Assembly: GCA_012512995.1 (NCBI GenBank)
Contig: JAAZDA010000322.1
Span: 1-24,228 of the forward strand
Source of the DNA: Clostridiales bacterium
Lineage (GTDB): Bacteria > Bacillota > Clostridia > Lachnospirales > Lachnospiraceae
Length of the DNA: 24,228 bases
Direction of reading: 5' to 3'
Shown piece by piece: positions 7,756-14,903 of the stretch (positions are counted from its first letter, which is position 1; each line of letters opens with the position of its first letter). A model generated the notes under the pieces. It ran no database searches and was not told the DNA's origin. It saw only the letters and a program-made list of their open reading frames with translations. A program made the translations under genes and the position numbers.

Positions 7756-7823
7756 TTGCGCTCCTTTAGATGAATAAGTTAAACTACCGGATTCTTGCCT
7801 TTTTCTGACGTCATTTACACCAT

Positions 7824-7872
7824 ACTTGTCTTATTCTGACCTTGCGCCTGGAAATGTCAGAATAAGACAAGT
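7824..7872. repeat. Perfect 17-base-pair inverted repeat
   Basis: Left arm ACTTGTCTTATTCTGAC (7824-7840) and its exact reverse complement (7856-7872) are separated by 15 bases. No T-run follows on either strand, so it is not a standard terminator. It could be a protein-binding operator, an RNA stem or the ends of a tiny mobile repeat. Confidence 0.8.
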
Positions 7873-7882
7873 CCAGGCAGTG

Positions 7883-7975
7883 ATGCCAGTTCACTGGCAT
7901 GCATTCACTATGTATGAGAGCTGAGATGGACAAACTCAAACGAACACTTTAACCATGGAGCAGGCCAGTGAACTG
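7883..7975. repeat. Nested inverted repeats before the terminator
   Basis: ATGCCAGT/ACTGGCAT form an 8-base-pair palindrome with a 2-base centre (7883-7900). Part of it, CAGTTCACTGGC (7887-7898), has an exact reverse-complement partner at 7964-7975. Two alternative pairings are therefore possible. Confidence 0.6.
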
Positions 7976-8009
7976 TAAAGAAAAAGGCCCGTGACTTAAC
8001 ACGGACCTT
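7976..8009 (-). terminator. Intrinsic terminator of the acyltransferase gene
   Basis: On the minus strand AAGGTCCGTG and CACGGGCCTT form a 10-base-pair stem (one G-U) around TTAAGT, followed by TTTTTCTTT. It begins only six bases after the stop codon at 8015 and separates the GH109-like/acyltransferase unit from the ABC operon. Confidence 0.9.
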
Positions 8010-8014
8010 GCCTG

Positions 8015-8818
8015 TCATTTCAGAATCCCGAACCCGCAGCCAAGGCTGTGTCCCGAAAGCAGATATTGTTTCATATTTCTTTGCAGCGCAGTTCTTTCTG
8101 GGTAATGTGCCGGATCGTCAAGTGCCTGTCCGAAAACTCTCTCCTCGGCCTGTCTGTCGTTTTCATCGGCACCTTTTATGTCAAATCTTTTCTGGAAAAG
8201 AGCAATGTTGCTATTCCTGGGAATGATATTCATGATCCCCGGGTACATAAGCCATGAATAACATGCGAATACTTCACCGGCGCCGTACCTTTGCCGCGCC
8301 GTCTTAAGCGATTCTCCCACTGACTCATCATCCAGCCTGCTGCCCTGTGGAATGTGGACGAAAATGATCTTCTTTCCTTTTGGCAGGAACAGATCAGGCA
8401 CAGAAATGTCTCTTTTCAGCGTCACAGCCTCATATTCGAGCCGCCCCAGCCTTATGACCTCAGGAGCCATGAGTTTTGCTATCCACTCATAATCGGCAAT
8501 TCCGTACTCTCCGTATCTGTCAAAACAATTGGCACACCAGTATTCTATGTCACGAAAAGTATCAAAATATATTTCCCTGGTCAGTCCCTGTGACAGGTAA
8601 TCATCATAAGCATCGCAGGAAAACCGCAGATAATAATACAGGAACAGTATCCTGTAGTTGCTTCTGCCAAGGATCTCCCTCCAGAATGCCTCCCTGTCCT
8701 CGCGGAATAGTTTTCTTTTATCGTAGTATTCCTCTTCACTTATTCTGACTTTTTCAACACAGGCCACTGCTTCAGGGCTCAGGGAAATGGCGCTGCAAAG
8801 CTCACTCATGGCTCCCAC
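8015..8818 (-). CDS. Putative GNAT-like acyltransferase-domain protein (function unknown)
   Basis: About 267 residues, soluble, no signal peptide. It resembles Firmicute proteins with an N-terminal NAT_N-like helical part and a C-terminal GNAT-like domain (formerly DUF5596): the IRLGRLEYEAV stretch, the IIFVHIPQGSRLDDESVGESLKTA segment and the CYSWLMYPGI run are typical of that group as I remember it. The substrate is unknown. The frame is open up to 8920, but the upstream gene covers that. GTG 8818 follows GAGGAG with six bases between and is preferred; ATG 8809 overlaps the previous stop as ATGA and is the alternative. The tight overlap means it is translated together with the GH109-like gene and may act in the same pathway, perhaps acylating or deacylating an amino sugar (inference). 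It ends at a strong terminator. Confidence 0.65.
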   Translation of the reverse strand: MGAMSELCSAISLSPEAVACVEKVRISEEEYYDKRKLFREDREAFWREILGRSNYRILFLYYYLRFSCDAYDDYLSQGLTREIYFDTFRDIEYWCANCFDRYGEYGIADYEWIAKLMAPEVIRLGRLEYEAVTLKRDISVPDLFLPKGKKIIFVHIPQGSRLDDESVGESLKTARQRYGAGEVFACYSWLMYPGIMNIIPRNSNIALFQKRFDIKGADENDRQAEERVFGQALDDPAHYPERTALQRNMKQYLLSGHSLGCGFGILK

Positions 8819-10014
8819 TGTTTTCTCCTCATCCATGCTCCGTTTGTAAAGTCTGGTATTGCGACCGGCATACTTCCCGTCGATATGCTCTGCTCGCTGA
8901 GCGGTGTTATGCTCATCCACGCAGCGGCATCATATACATCGATCGGTACAGATGTTTTGGCTCTGACCGCATTGAAAAAAGCCTTGAAAACGAGCCAGTC
9001 TATTCCGTCATGCTGTCCCTTAATGCCTTCTTTTATGTATTCTTTCCAGATCGGATGGTCGTATTCGTCATAGTATCTGTCGACGTTGTTCCATTGCTCT
9101 TTCCACTTGAAATCATAGCTGTTGTCTTTGCCGTCGATGAAAATACTCCTGTTGTCCTCCATGTACATGCCCTTTGTTCCCTGAACATGAAAGCCTCTTG
9201 AATAAAATCTTGGAAGAGTGGTATCCAGCGTGAGTGATATGGTTTCGCCGTGAGCACACTTGATTACTGTGGTCACAATGTCTCCCTGCTGAAAATTCAT
9301 GTTGGTCGCATCGTAGTCTTCGCCTTTTTCGCGCAACAGATACTCGTGGAGACCCGCTGCTTTGGACGCAGTCGAAGTCAGGCTAAGCATTCTGTTGCCT
9401 CTGTTAATGCCCAGCACGTTTGCTATCGGGCCGAGCTCATGCGTCGGGTAGTTCTCGCAGTTCCTGTCCAGATAATTCATGAACCTGTAGTGTCTGTTCT
9501 CTCTGCCGCCCGCCACTTCTGCTCTAAGATCGTGCCTGTATCCGCCCTGGCAGTGCACGACTTCTCCGAAAAGTCCCTGTCTCACCATGTTCATGACCAT
9601 AAGCTCGTCCCTGCCGTAACAGCAGTTCTCGAGTAACATGCACTCTGAGCCTGTCTCCTCTTTGACAGCAACAAGTTTCCAGCAGTCCTCGACGCTGTAC
9701 GCCCCGCCTGCCTCAATACCGACATATTTTCCCGCCTGCATAGCATCACAGGCCACCTTGATATGAGCCTCCCACGCGGCAGTCACTACTACTGCATCTA
9801 TGTCGTCTCTCTTAAGAATTTCGTGATAATCCGCTGTTCTGAATGGATCCGCCTGTCCGGCTCCTGTCACCATATCTGCCGCCTGATCCCTGCGGTCTTC
9901 ATACATATCACAGACTGCCGCTACTCTTACTCCCTGTGGCAGCATCACATCCCCAAGCAGTGCCATTCCCCTGCAGCCGAGACCTATAATGCCTATTCTG
10001 ATATCATCATTCAT
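8806..10014 (-). CDS. Gfo/Idh/MocA-family protein, GH109-like (alpha-N-acetylgalactosaminidase-type)
   Basis: NAD(P)-binding Rossmann protein, 402 residues, cytoplasmic by lack of a signal. GLGCRG (residues 11-16) is the dinucleotide loop. It looks closer to GH109 glycosidases than to ordinary sugar dehydrogenases: LENCCYGRDELMVMNMVRQG, the FGEVVHCQGGYRHDL stretch, NYPTHELGPIANVLGINRGN with His192 in the place of the GH109 active-site His, and FQQGDIVTTVIK with a later LPRFYSRGF. GH109 enzymes use tightly bound NAD+ to cleave alpha-GalNAc, including blood-group A antigen. Known members often carry a Tat or lipoprotein leader, absent here. Start ATG 10014, seven bases after GGAG; the longer frame to 10044 would include this site. 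Substrate needs biochemical proof; a dehydrogenase role is the alternative. Confidence 0.8.
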   Translation of the reverse strand: MNDDIRIGIIGLGCRGMALLGDVMLPQGVRVAAVCDMYEDRRDQAADMVTGAGQADPFRTADYHEILKRDDIDAVVVTAAWEAHIKVACDAMQAGKYVGIEAGGAYSVEDCWKLVAVKEETGSECMLLENCCYGRDELMVMNMVRQGLFGEVVHCQGGYRHDLRAEVAGGRENRHYRFMNYLDRNCENYPTHELGPIANVLGINRGNRMLSLTSTASKAAGLHEYLLREKGEDYDATNMNFQQGDIVTTVIKCAHGETISLTLDTTLPRFYSRGFHVQGTKGMYMEDNRSIFIDGKDNSYDFKWKEQWNNVDRYYDEYDHPIWKEYIKEGIKGQHDGIDWLVFKAFFNAVRAKTSVPIDVYDAAAWMSITPLSEQSISTGSMPVAIPDFTNGAWMRRKQWEP

Positions 10015-10158
10015 TACGTTTCTCCTTATGTTTTTGCATAACACAAATAAAGCTTTTGAATTAAGCCTGGTTTCTTCTGATCCTGCTCATCGCGGGCAGA
10101 AGCCTGATATGTAATGACATGGGAGTCATGGCCTTATAATAATACGTTTTGAGACAAT

Positions 10159-10192
10159 AAAAAAGACAGTGCTTGGGGGGACTGTCTTTTTT
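10159..10192. terminator. Symmetrical intrinsic terminator downstream of ftsH
   Basis: AAAAAAGACAGT and ACTGTCTTTTTT pair perfectly around a 10-base loop containing six consecutive G (C in minus-strand RNA). It ends in a T6 run on both strands, so it can work in both directions. It marks the end of the hup-to-ftsH cluster. Confidence 0.92.
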
Positions 10193-10252
10193 ACAGAAGA
10201 TTATTCTTCTAATCGTATATAGCAAAACTTATAATGTATTGGGGGGGTTACA
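10159..10252 (-). ncRNA. Candidate C-rich small RNA ending at the ftsH terminator
   Basis: Predicted transcript of roughly 94 bases: it would begin just before a run of seven C (10241-10247 on the complement), continue through a 6-base-pair hairpin AGAAGA/TCTTCT (10195-10210), and end at the terminator whose loop holds six more C. C-rich single-stranded loops are used by Firmicute small RNAs to pair with GGAGG ribosome binding sites. It may instead be only the 3' UTR of ftsH. Confidence 0.3.
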
Positions 10253-10258
10253 AGTAGT

Positions 10259-10287
10259 ATACTAGCACCCGCCCATATTTGGGTAAA
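10259..10287 (-). promoter_or_regulatory. Possible extended -10 promoter downstream of ftsH
   Basis: Minus strand TTTACC (10282-10287), 17 bases, then TAGTAT (10259-10264) preceded by TGC, an extended -10. Each hexamer matches consensus at four of six positions. It would drive the C-rich RNA and perhaps read through to the GH109-like gene. Confidence 0.3.
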
Positions 10288-10335
10288 TATTCAGTTTTCA
10301 CAAACTTAACAAAACGGCCAGGCTATTTTTGTGAA

Positions 10336-12225
10336 TTATTGCTGAAAAAGAGCATCAAATTCAGCACCTGATATCTTCTCTTTTTCAATTAGCAGGGCTG
10401 CTGCCTTATCGAGCACGTCGCGGTGTGCGGCTATTATATCAGTTGCCTTCTTGTAGCAATCTTCCACTATGGATCTTATTTCCTTATCAATCTCGCCAGC
10501 CATGAGTTCCGATGTACGGCTCGAGTGCCCGAGGTCATATCCGAGGAAAACATCTTCCTCTTCCTGTTCGTAATTGACCGTTCCAAGCGCCGCTGACATT
10601 CCGTACCTTGTGACCATATTGCGAGCCTGGCTAGTCGCCTGCTTGATATCAGATGACGCGCCTGTCGTTATATCATCAAGCACGAGTTCCTCGGCAATTC
10701 TTCCTCCGAGGCTTACCATAATACTCTGCAGCATCTTGCCTCTGGTGAGGAACATTTCATCTTTCTCAGGTAACGGCATCGTGTACCCCGCCGCCCCCAG
10801 TCCTGTCGGTATTATAGATACCGTATATACAGGTCCGACATCAGGCAGTTCGTGGAACAATATCGCATGTCCGGCCTCATGATACGCCGTGATCTTCTTT
10901 TCTTTGGCAGAAATGACCCTGCTGTGTTTCTCTGTCCCTATTCCGACCTTGATGAAAGCTTCCTTTATATCTTCCTGATTTACGAACTGCCTGTTTGCAG
11001 CAGCGGCATGTATTGCCGCTTCGTTCAGAAGATTCTCGAGATCAGCTCCTGAGAATCCTGCTGTCGTTCGTGCAATTTCTCCGAGATCTACATCCTCAGC
11101 AAGTTTCTTGCCTCTTGCATGTACTTTGAGGATCTCTTCTCTGCCCCGCACATCCGGAAGTGAAACACTGATTTTTCTGTCAAAACGTCCCGGTCTGAGT
11201 ATAGCCGGGTCAAGGATATCAACTCTGTTCGTCGCTGCCATGACAATGATGCCTTCATTTGTTCCGAAGCCGTCCATCTCTACGAGCAGCTGATTAAGTG
11301 TCTGCTCTCTCTCATCATGGCCGCCGCCGACACCGGTGCCTCTTCTTCTGGCAACAGCGTCTATCTCATCTATAAAAACAATACAGGGCGCATTTTTCTT
11401 GGCGTCCTCGAACATATCTCTTACTCTTGACGCGCCGACACCCACGAACATCTCAACAAAATCAGAACCTGAGATGCTGAAGAACGGCACTCCCGCCTCA
11501 CCTGCAACAGCTCTCGCAAGAAGAGTTTTGCCTGTTCCGGGCGCTCCTTCGAGAAGAACGCCTTTCGGTATCCTTGCGCCTATGGACGTGTATTTCCCGG
11601 GATTCTTGAGGAAGTCTATTATCTCTCCAAGTTCTTCCTTTTCCTCTTCAAGACCTGCGACGTCCTTGAGTGTTGTCTTGTTGTTTTTGGCATCAGACAT
11701 TCTGGCTTTGCTCTTGCCAAAGTTCATCATCTTCTGGTTCGTGCCGCCATTTCCCATGCTCTGTGCGCTCATCATAAAGAAGAAGAACAGACATACCACC
11801 GCTACAATTAATATCGGCAGAACGCTTGTTAGGAACCAGCTGTCCTGCTGCACCTCGCTGACTACAGGATCAAGATCTGCCTCGCGCGCCATATTCTCGG
11901 CGACCGTAACATCTGTAGTATAGAGGATCTGTGTATTGCCGTTCTTCAAAGTAATCTTTGCAGATCCCGTCGGTGTCTGCTGATTCGGGACTATGATGAC
12001 CGACGCTATGTTGCCCTGCTCAATGTCATTCTCGAAATCGACCATGGTATAGCTTACTGCTGAACTTGTAACACTTTCCCTGAGGACCTGTGTGACCAGT
12101 ATCACAGCAAACAGTATTATAAGTCCTACCCAGAAATATGAATTTGATGTATTCTTCTGATTTTTGCTTTCCAAGATGTATAGCCTCTGACTTTCTCTCT
12201 TTTGATTCTGCTCCATCTGCACCAT
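10336..12225 (-). CDS. ftsH: ATP-dependent zinc metalloprotease FtsH
   Basis: Membrane-anchored AAA+ protease that degrades misfolded membrane proteins and selected regulators; works as a hexamer. 629 residues, full length. Membrane segments at about residues 32-47 and 133-152 flank the extracellular domain. Walker A GAPGTGKT (227-234), Walker B IVFIDEIDA (282-290), second region of homology ATNRVDILDPAILRPGRFD (331-349), and zinc site HEAGH (449-453) are all intact. Ten bases separate it from hpt, so the two are cotranscribed as in Bacillus. ATG 12225 has no clear ribosome binding site; TTG at residue 18 (about 12174), preceded by AGAGG, is an alternative start. Confidence 0.97.
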   Translation of the reverse strand: MVQMEQNQKRESQRLYILESKNQKNTSNSYFWVGLIILFAVILVTQVLRESVTSSAVSYTMVDFENDIEQGNIASVIIVPNQQTPTGSAKITLKNGNTQILYTTDVTVAENMAREADLDPVVSEVQQDSWFLTSVLPILIVAVVCLFFFFMMSAQSMGNGGTNQKMMNFGKSKARMSDAKNNKTTLKDVAGLEEEKEELGEIIDFLKNPGKYTSIGARIPKGVLLEGAPGTGKTLLARAVAGEAGVPFFSISGSDFVEMFVGVGASRVRDMFEDAKKNAPCIVFIDEIDAVARRRGTGVGGGHDEREQTLNQLLVEMDGFGTNEGIIVMAATNRVDILDPAILRPGRFDRKISVSLPDVRGREEILKVHARGKKLAEDVDLGEIARTTAGFSGADLENLLNEAAIHAAAANRQFVNQEDIKEAFIKVGIGTEKHSRVISAKEKKITAYHEAGHAILFHELPDVGPVYTVSIIPTGLGAAGYTMPLPEKDEMFLTRGKMLQSIMVSLGGRIAEELVLDDITTGASSDIKQATSQARNMVTRYGMSAALGTVNYEQEEEDVFLGYDLGHSSRTSELMAGEIDKEIRSIVEDCYKKATDIIAAHRDVLDKAAALLIEKEKISGAEFDALFQQ

Positions 12226-12235
12226 CAGGTGTAGA

Positions 12236-12772
12236 TTATTTATCTTTTGCTTCCATTTCTACAACTCCAACATACGGAAGATTTCTGTATTTCTGCGCAT
12301 AGTCCATTCCCCACCCGACTACGAACTCATTAGGGATCGAGAATCCGGCATAATCCGGTATGAGGTCAACAACGCGGCGATCAGGTTTGTCGAGCAGCGT
12401 CGCGATCTTTATGGAATTTGCTCCGCGCCCGCGCATAAGCTCCATCAGATAATTAAGCGTCCTGCCTGTGTCAACGATATCTTCCACAATAATGATATCC
12501 TTGCCTTCGACAGGCTCGTTGATATCCATATTGATCCTCACGACACCGCTGGATTTCGAGCTGTTCCCATAGCTCGATACCGACATGAAGTCGATAAAGA
12601 CCGGCACTGTTATTCTCTTTGCGAGTTCACACATGAAAAAGCTCGCTCCCTTAAGGATGCCGATCAGCATCACCGATTTTCCCTCATAATCTCTTGATAT
12701 CTGTTCTCCGAGGCTGCGAATCTTTTCTTCTACTTCTTCCTCTGTAATCATGACCCGTATGGTATCTGACAT
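12236..12772 (-). CDS. hpt: Hypoxanthine phosphoribosyltransferase
   Basis: Purine salvage: converts hypoxanthine (and often guanine) plus PRPP to IMP or GMP in the cytoplasm. 178 residues, the family length. The PRPP-binding signature IIIVEDIVDTGRTL, the N-terminal LIGILKGASFFMCELAKRI loop and the C-terminal base-binding region with FVVGWGMDYAQKYRNLPYVG are present. Start ATG 12772 with AAGGAA upstream. It lies between tilS (22-base gap) and ftsH, the conserved Firmicute order in which hpt, tilS and ftsH are coexpressed. Confidence 0.97.
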   Translation of the reverse strand: MSDTIRVMITEEEVEEKIRSLGEQISRDYEGKSVMLIGILKGASFFMCELAKRITVPVFIDFMSVSSYGNSSKSSGVVRINMDINEPVEGKDIIIVEDIVDTGRTLNYLMELMRGRGANSIKIATLLDKPDRRVVDLIPDYAGFSIPNEFVVGWGMDYAQKYRNLPYVGVVEMEAKDK

Positions 12773-12794
12773 GATTTCCTTTCATTCCAACGCG

Positions 12795-14210
12795 TTAAAA
12801 CACGTATTTGAGCGTTATTTCGAGTATGTTCTTTGTGGTTTCGCTTATCCTATATCTTGCACTTATCCTGTAGCCCGGGATCCAGAGTATCTCACTGCCG
12901 TCAGCCGGCATTATCATCAGATCTCTGTCACGGGGAGCGATCTTCTCATCTATCATAAATCTCGATATCATCTTGCGCTTTCCGTCTTCTGAAAGTGTGA
13001 TATAATCGCCCTTTTCCCTTGTTCTCAGCACAAGAGACGAAGTTATTCTATCATAATCGAACCATTTCGTATACTTTCCATCAGGGATCTTTGAAAGCAT
13101 CCCATCTACTGCAAATACACGCTGTGCGTATACCTCGTGTCCTGCTTCACGCATGGTGTCATGTTCATGATCCCGGCTGCCTTGTCCTGGCCCATCCTTG
13201 TTTTTCGTAAAACGCAGATCATCATATTCTTTTACAGCCATGATTCCGTATGGCATAGTGACTTTTGCACTGCCGCCTTTTCTGATCACAGCCATTATAT
13301 TCTCAATATGTATATGCTCGATGTCCTTTTTCCTGCCCGCCGTCTTTACGAGTGCCTCATAAAGCACGCGTTTCTGCAGAATTACCGGTTCCTCAAGAAG
13401 CCGCTTTACGTTTATCACTCCAGGCTCTGATGAACAGCGCTCTGTCGCTATTATTGTCTCTGCTCTGAGGTACTCCTCAGCTTCCTGCATGTCAGATGCC
13501 GCATCAGTTATATGTTTTGCCGCCTCTTTATTGACATACCCTGTGAGTTCCGGCATTATCCTGAGTCTTATCATGTTGCGCGTGATATCTGTATCTGTAT
13601 TCGTCTCATCTTCACACCAGGCAATGCCGCGGTCCTTGAGACAACCGGTTATTTCCTGTTTCGTGCAGTCAATAAGCGGTCTGATCCTGTTGCCGCTCAC
13701 AGGTCTTATCCCGCACATCCCCGAAAGAGACGAGCCTCTGCACAGATTAAAAAGGACTGTCTCAGCCGAGTCCTCCATGTGATGGGCAAGCGCGATCTTG
13801 TATTGCGTGTCTTCCCCGCCGCATTCTGTCTTCCACTTAGTCAGTTCTTCATCGAATGCCGTGATTCGAAGCGCTCTGCCGGCTTCTTCAACGCTCATGT
13901 GGCTCTGCGATGCATATTCAGCGGCCCTCACTCTGTGGACTGCAAGCGGTGTCCCAAGTCTGCTGCAAATATCGCGCACATATTGTTCATCTCTGTCAGC
14001 GGTCTTACGAAGTCCATGATGCACATGTACTGCACGAACTTCAAAACCATACTCTTTCCTTATTTCGCACAGCAGTACCAGAAGACAGACGGAATCAGCG
14101 CCGCCCGATAAGGCAACGATGATGTGGTCGCCCGCATTCAACATGGCATTTTTATCAATTGTTCTCCTGATTTCTGTAATGATCTGACATTTCCCGTCTC
14201 TGCTACTCAC
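12795..14210 (-). CDS. tilS: tRNA(Ile)-lysidine synthase
   Basis: Modifies the wobble C34 of the AUA-reading tRNA-Ile to lysidine, an essential step, using ATP and lysine. 471 residues, a long-form TilS. The PP-loop ATPase motif is LSGGADS (34-40), followed by HVHHGLR and later ALAHHMEDSAETVLFNLCRGS. The C-terminal substrate-binding part (RFMIDEKIAPRDRDLMIM, then WIPGYRISARYRI) is present. The start is GTG 14210 with AAAGG eight bases upstream; the first ATG lies at residue 23, too close to the PP-loop. A terminator-like hairpin separates it from divIC, so it may have its own promoter or depend on read-through. Confidence 0.95.
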   Translation of the reverse strand: MSSRDGKCQIITEIRRTIDKNAMLNAGDHIIVALSGGADSVCLLVLLCEIRKEYGFEVRAVHVHHGLRKTADRDEQYVRDICSRLGTPLAVHRVRAAEYASQSHMSVEEAGRALRITAFDEELTKWKTECGGEDTQYKIALAHHMEDSAETVLFNLCRGSSLSGMCGIRPVSGNRIRPLIDCTKQEITGCLKDRGIAWCEDETNTDTDITRNMIRLRIMPELTGYVNKEAAKHITDAASDMQEAEEYLRAETIIATERCSSEPGVINVKRLLEEPVILQKRVLYEALVKTAGRKKDIEHIHIENIMAVIRKGGSAKVTMPYGIMAVKEYDDLRFTKNKDGPGQGSRDHEHDTMREAGHEVYAQRVFAVDGMLSKIPDGKYTKWFDYDRITSSLVLRTREKGDYITLSEDGKRKMISRFMIDEKIAPRDRDLMIMPADGSEILWIPGYRISARYRISETTKNILEITLKYVF

Positions 14211-14233
14211 TTGTTTTGCCTTTGACCTTTATG

Positions 14234-14267
14234 AAAAAACGAGGGCAGCTCATTTACTGTCCTCGTT
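14234..14267 (-). terminator. Terminator-like hairpin spanning the divIC stop codon
   Basis: On the minus strand AACGAGGACAG and CTGCCCTCGTT form an 11-base-pair stem with one mismatch and an 8-base loop, followed by six T. The divIC stop codon lies within the loop, so ribosomes finishing divIC would melt the stem. It could attenuate tilS-hpt-ftsH. Confidence 0.7.
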
Positions 14268-14555
14268 CTTGAATACTGTCTCACCGTCGTGAACAAGTCC
14301 AAGCTTGTCTTTCGCGACCTCTTCTATGTACTTCTTGGTCTTTGTGTACTTCTCATATTCGTCGAGATCCTCTGACCGCTGCTGCTCATCTGTGAGCTGC
14401 GCCGCGACCTCGGCTTCGGTCTTCTTATCATCCGCGAGTGTCTGCCTGAGTGCGTAACACCTCACACCTATGACACCGACGACTATTCCGACCACAAGGG
14501 CCACCAGAAGAAGCCCGCTGTGTACCCTGCGCTTTTTCTTTCTCCTCCCGGCCAT
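14250..14555 (-). CDS. divIC: Septum formation initiator, DivIC/FtsB family
   Basis: Small bitopic division protein, 101 residues. A basic N-terminus (MAGRRKKKRRVH) is followed by one membrane helix (about residues 15-34), a polar coiled-coil segment rich in Glu, Lys and Gln, and the family's C-terminal YIEEVAKDKLGLVHDGETVF motif. It interacts with FtsL and DivIB at the septum. ATG 14555 follows GGGGTG by about six bases and was chosen over ATG 14594, which would overlap the S4 gene. Its position between rqcP and tilS is the Firmicute order, but yabP and yabQ (before it) and spoIIE (after it) are missing. Confidence 0.9.
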   Translation of the reverse strand: MAGRRKKKRRVHSGLLLVALVVGIVVGVIGVRCYALRQTLADDKKTEAEVAAQLTDEQQRSEDLDEYEKYTKTKKYIEEVAKDKLGLVHDGETVFKNEDSK

Positions 14556-14571
14556 ACGATCACCCCGTTTC

Positions 14572-14811
14572 TTACAAGTATCTGAACAGTTCACCCGCCG
14601 CTTCTTTTCTGACCGCCTCTTCCACCGCGATCACCTCGGCTTTGGTCGTTCTGTTCCCAAATGATATTTCAATGATATCTCCCGGCTTTACTTCGGCAGA
14701 CGCACGCGCCGGTTTTCCGTTCAGCGTCACCCTGCCGTTGTCACATGCCTCATTGGCAACTGTCCTGCGCTTTATAAGCCTTGAGATCTTAAGATATTTA
14801 TCTAATCGCAT
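14572..14811 (-). CDS. rqcP: S4-domain RNA-binding protein, RqcP (YabO) family
   Basis: 79 residues, essentially one S4 domain: MRLDKYLKISRLIKRRTVANEA, then a GRVTLNGKPARASAEVKPGD core. In Bacillus the orthologue binds stalled 50S subunits and helps RqcH add alanine tails in ribosome quality control. The short length, position between hup and divIC, and the lack of any extra domain fit RqcP; the Hsp15 family is the close relative. Ribosome binding site weak (GGAAATGGA). The divIC ribosome binding site lies just after its stop, so the two are translationally close. Confidence 0.88.
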   Translation of the reverse strand: MRLDKYLKISRLIKRRTVANEACDNGRVTLNGKPARASAEVKPGDIIEISFGNRTTKAEVIAVEEAVRKEAAGELFRYL

Positions 14812-14851
14812 AATCCATTTCCATGATTTTCCGGGGATTTAGAAAACATGA

Positions 14852-14871
14852 CCCGGAGATCTCTCTCCGGG
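14852..14871 (-). terminator. Hairpin between hup and rqcP
   Basis: CCCGGAGA/TCTCCGGG, 8 base pairs with a 4-base loop, 33 bases after the hup stop. On the minus strand it is followed by TCATGTTTTC, a weak T-run. Probably partial termination or mRNA protection, so that abundant HU is made in excess of the downstream proteins. Confidence 0.55.
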
Positions 14872-14903
14872 CCGCTGTTATCTCTTAATGTCGTTACCAA
14901 CTA

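Larger units (their letters stand above)
7491..8014 (-). promoter_or_regulatory. 524-base structured leader/intergenic region of the ABC operon
   Basis: No convincing protein gene. In minus-strand order: the upstream gene's terminator; an inverted repeat (7883-7900 and 7887-7975); a perfect 17-base-pair inverted repeat (7824-7872); a possible 32-codon leader ORF (7657-7755) containing hairpin H4 (7699-7724); then H3 (7622-7657), H2 (7570-7620) and H1 (7531-7561) before the ribosome binding site of the binding-protein gene. TCCTCCCATGCCGGAGCG (7495-7512) recurs at 7660-7677 with two changes. I could not pick out a convincing -35/-10 pair. The dense pairing suggests RNA-level control or a block of inserted repeats. 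Confidence 0.6.
10015..10335 (-). other. Intergenic region between ftsH and the GH109-like gene
   Basis: About 320 bases without a protein gene. It holds, in minus-strand order, a possible promoter (10259-10287), a C-rich putative small RNA or 3' UTR (10159-10252), the ftsH terminator (10159-10192), an ATGAC/GTCAT palindrome near 10122-10137, and then the ribosome binding site of the GH109-like gene. A TATTAT-like -10 near 10140-10147 may belong to that gene but its -35 is poor. Confidence 0.5.

Noticed and set aside
7491..8014. CRISPR array or tRNA cluster in the hairpin-rich spacer
   Set aside because: The hairpins differ in sequence and spacing; there are no regular direct repeats with unique spacers and no tRNA cloverleaf or TTCRA motif.
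11336..11923. 195-codon plus-strand frame inside ftsH
   Set aside because: Lies opposite the FtsH ATPase domain, with low-complexity Ser/Ala/Thr/Leu content; no independent support.
13512..14111. 199-codon plus-strand frame inside tilS
   Set aside because: Antisense to the tilS catalytic part; no start signal and no recognisable domain.
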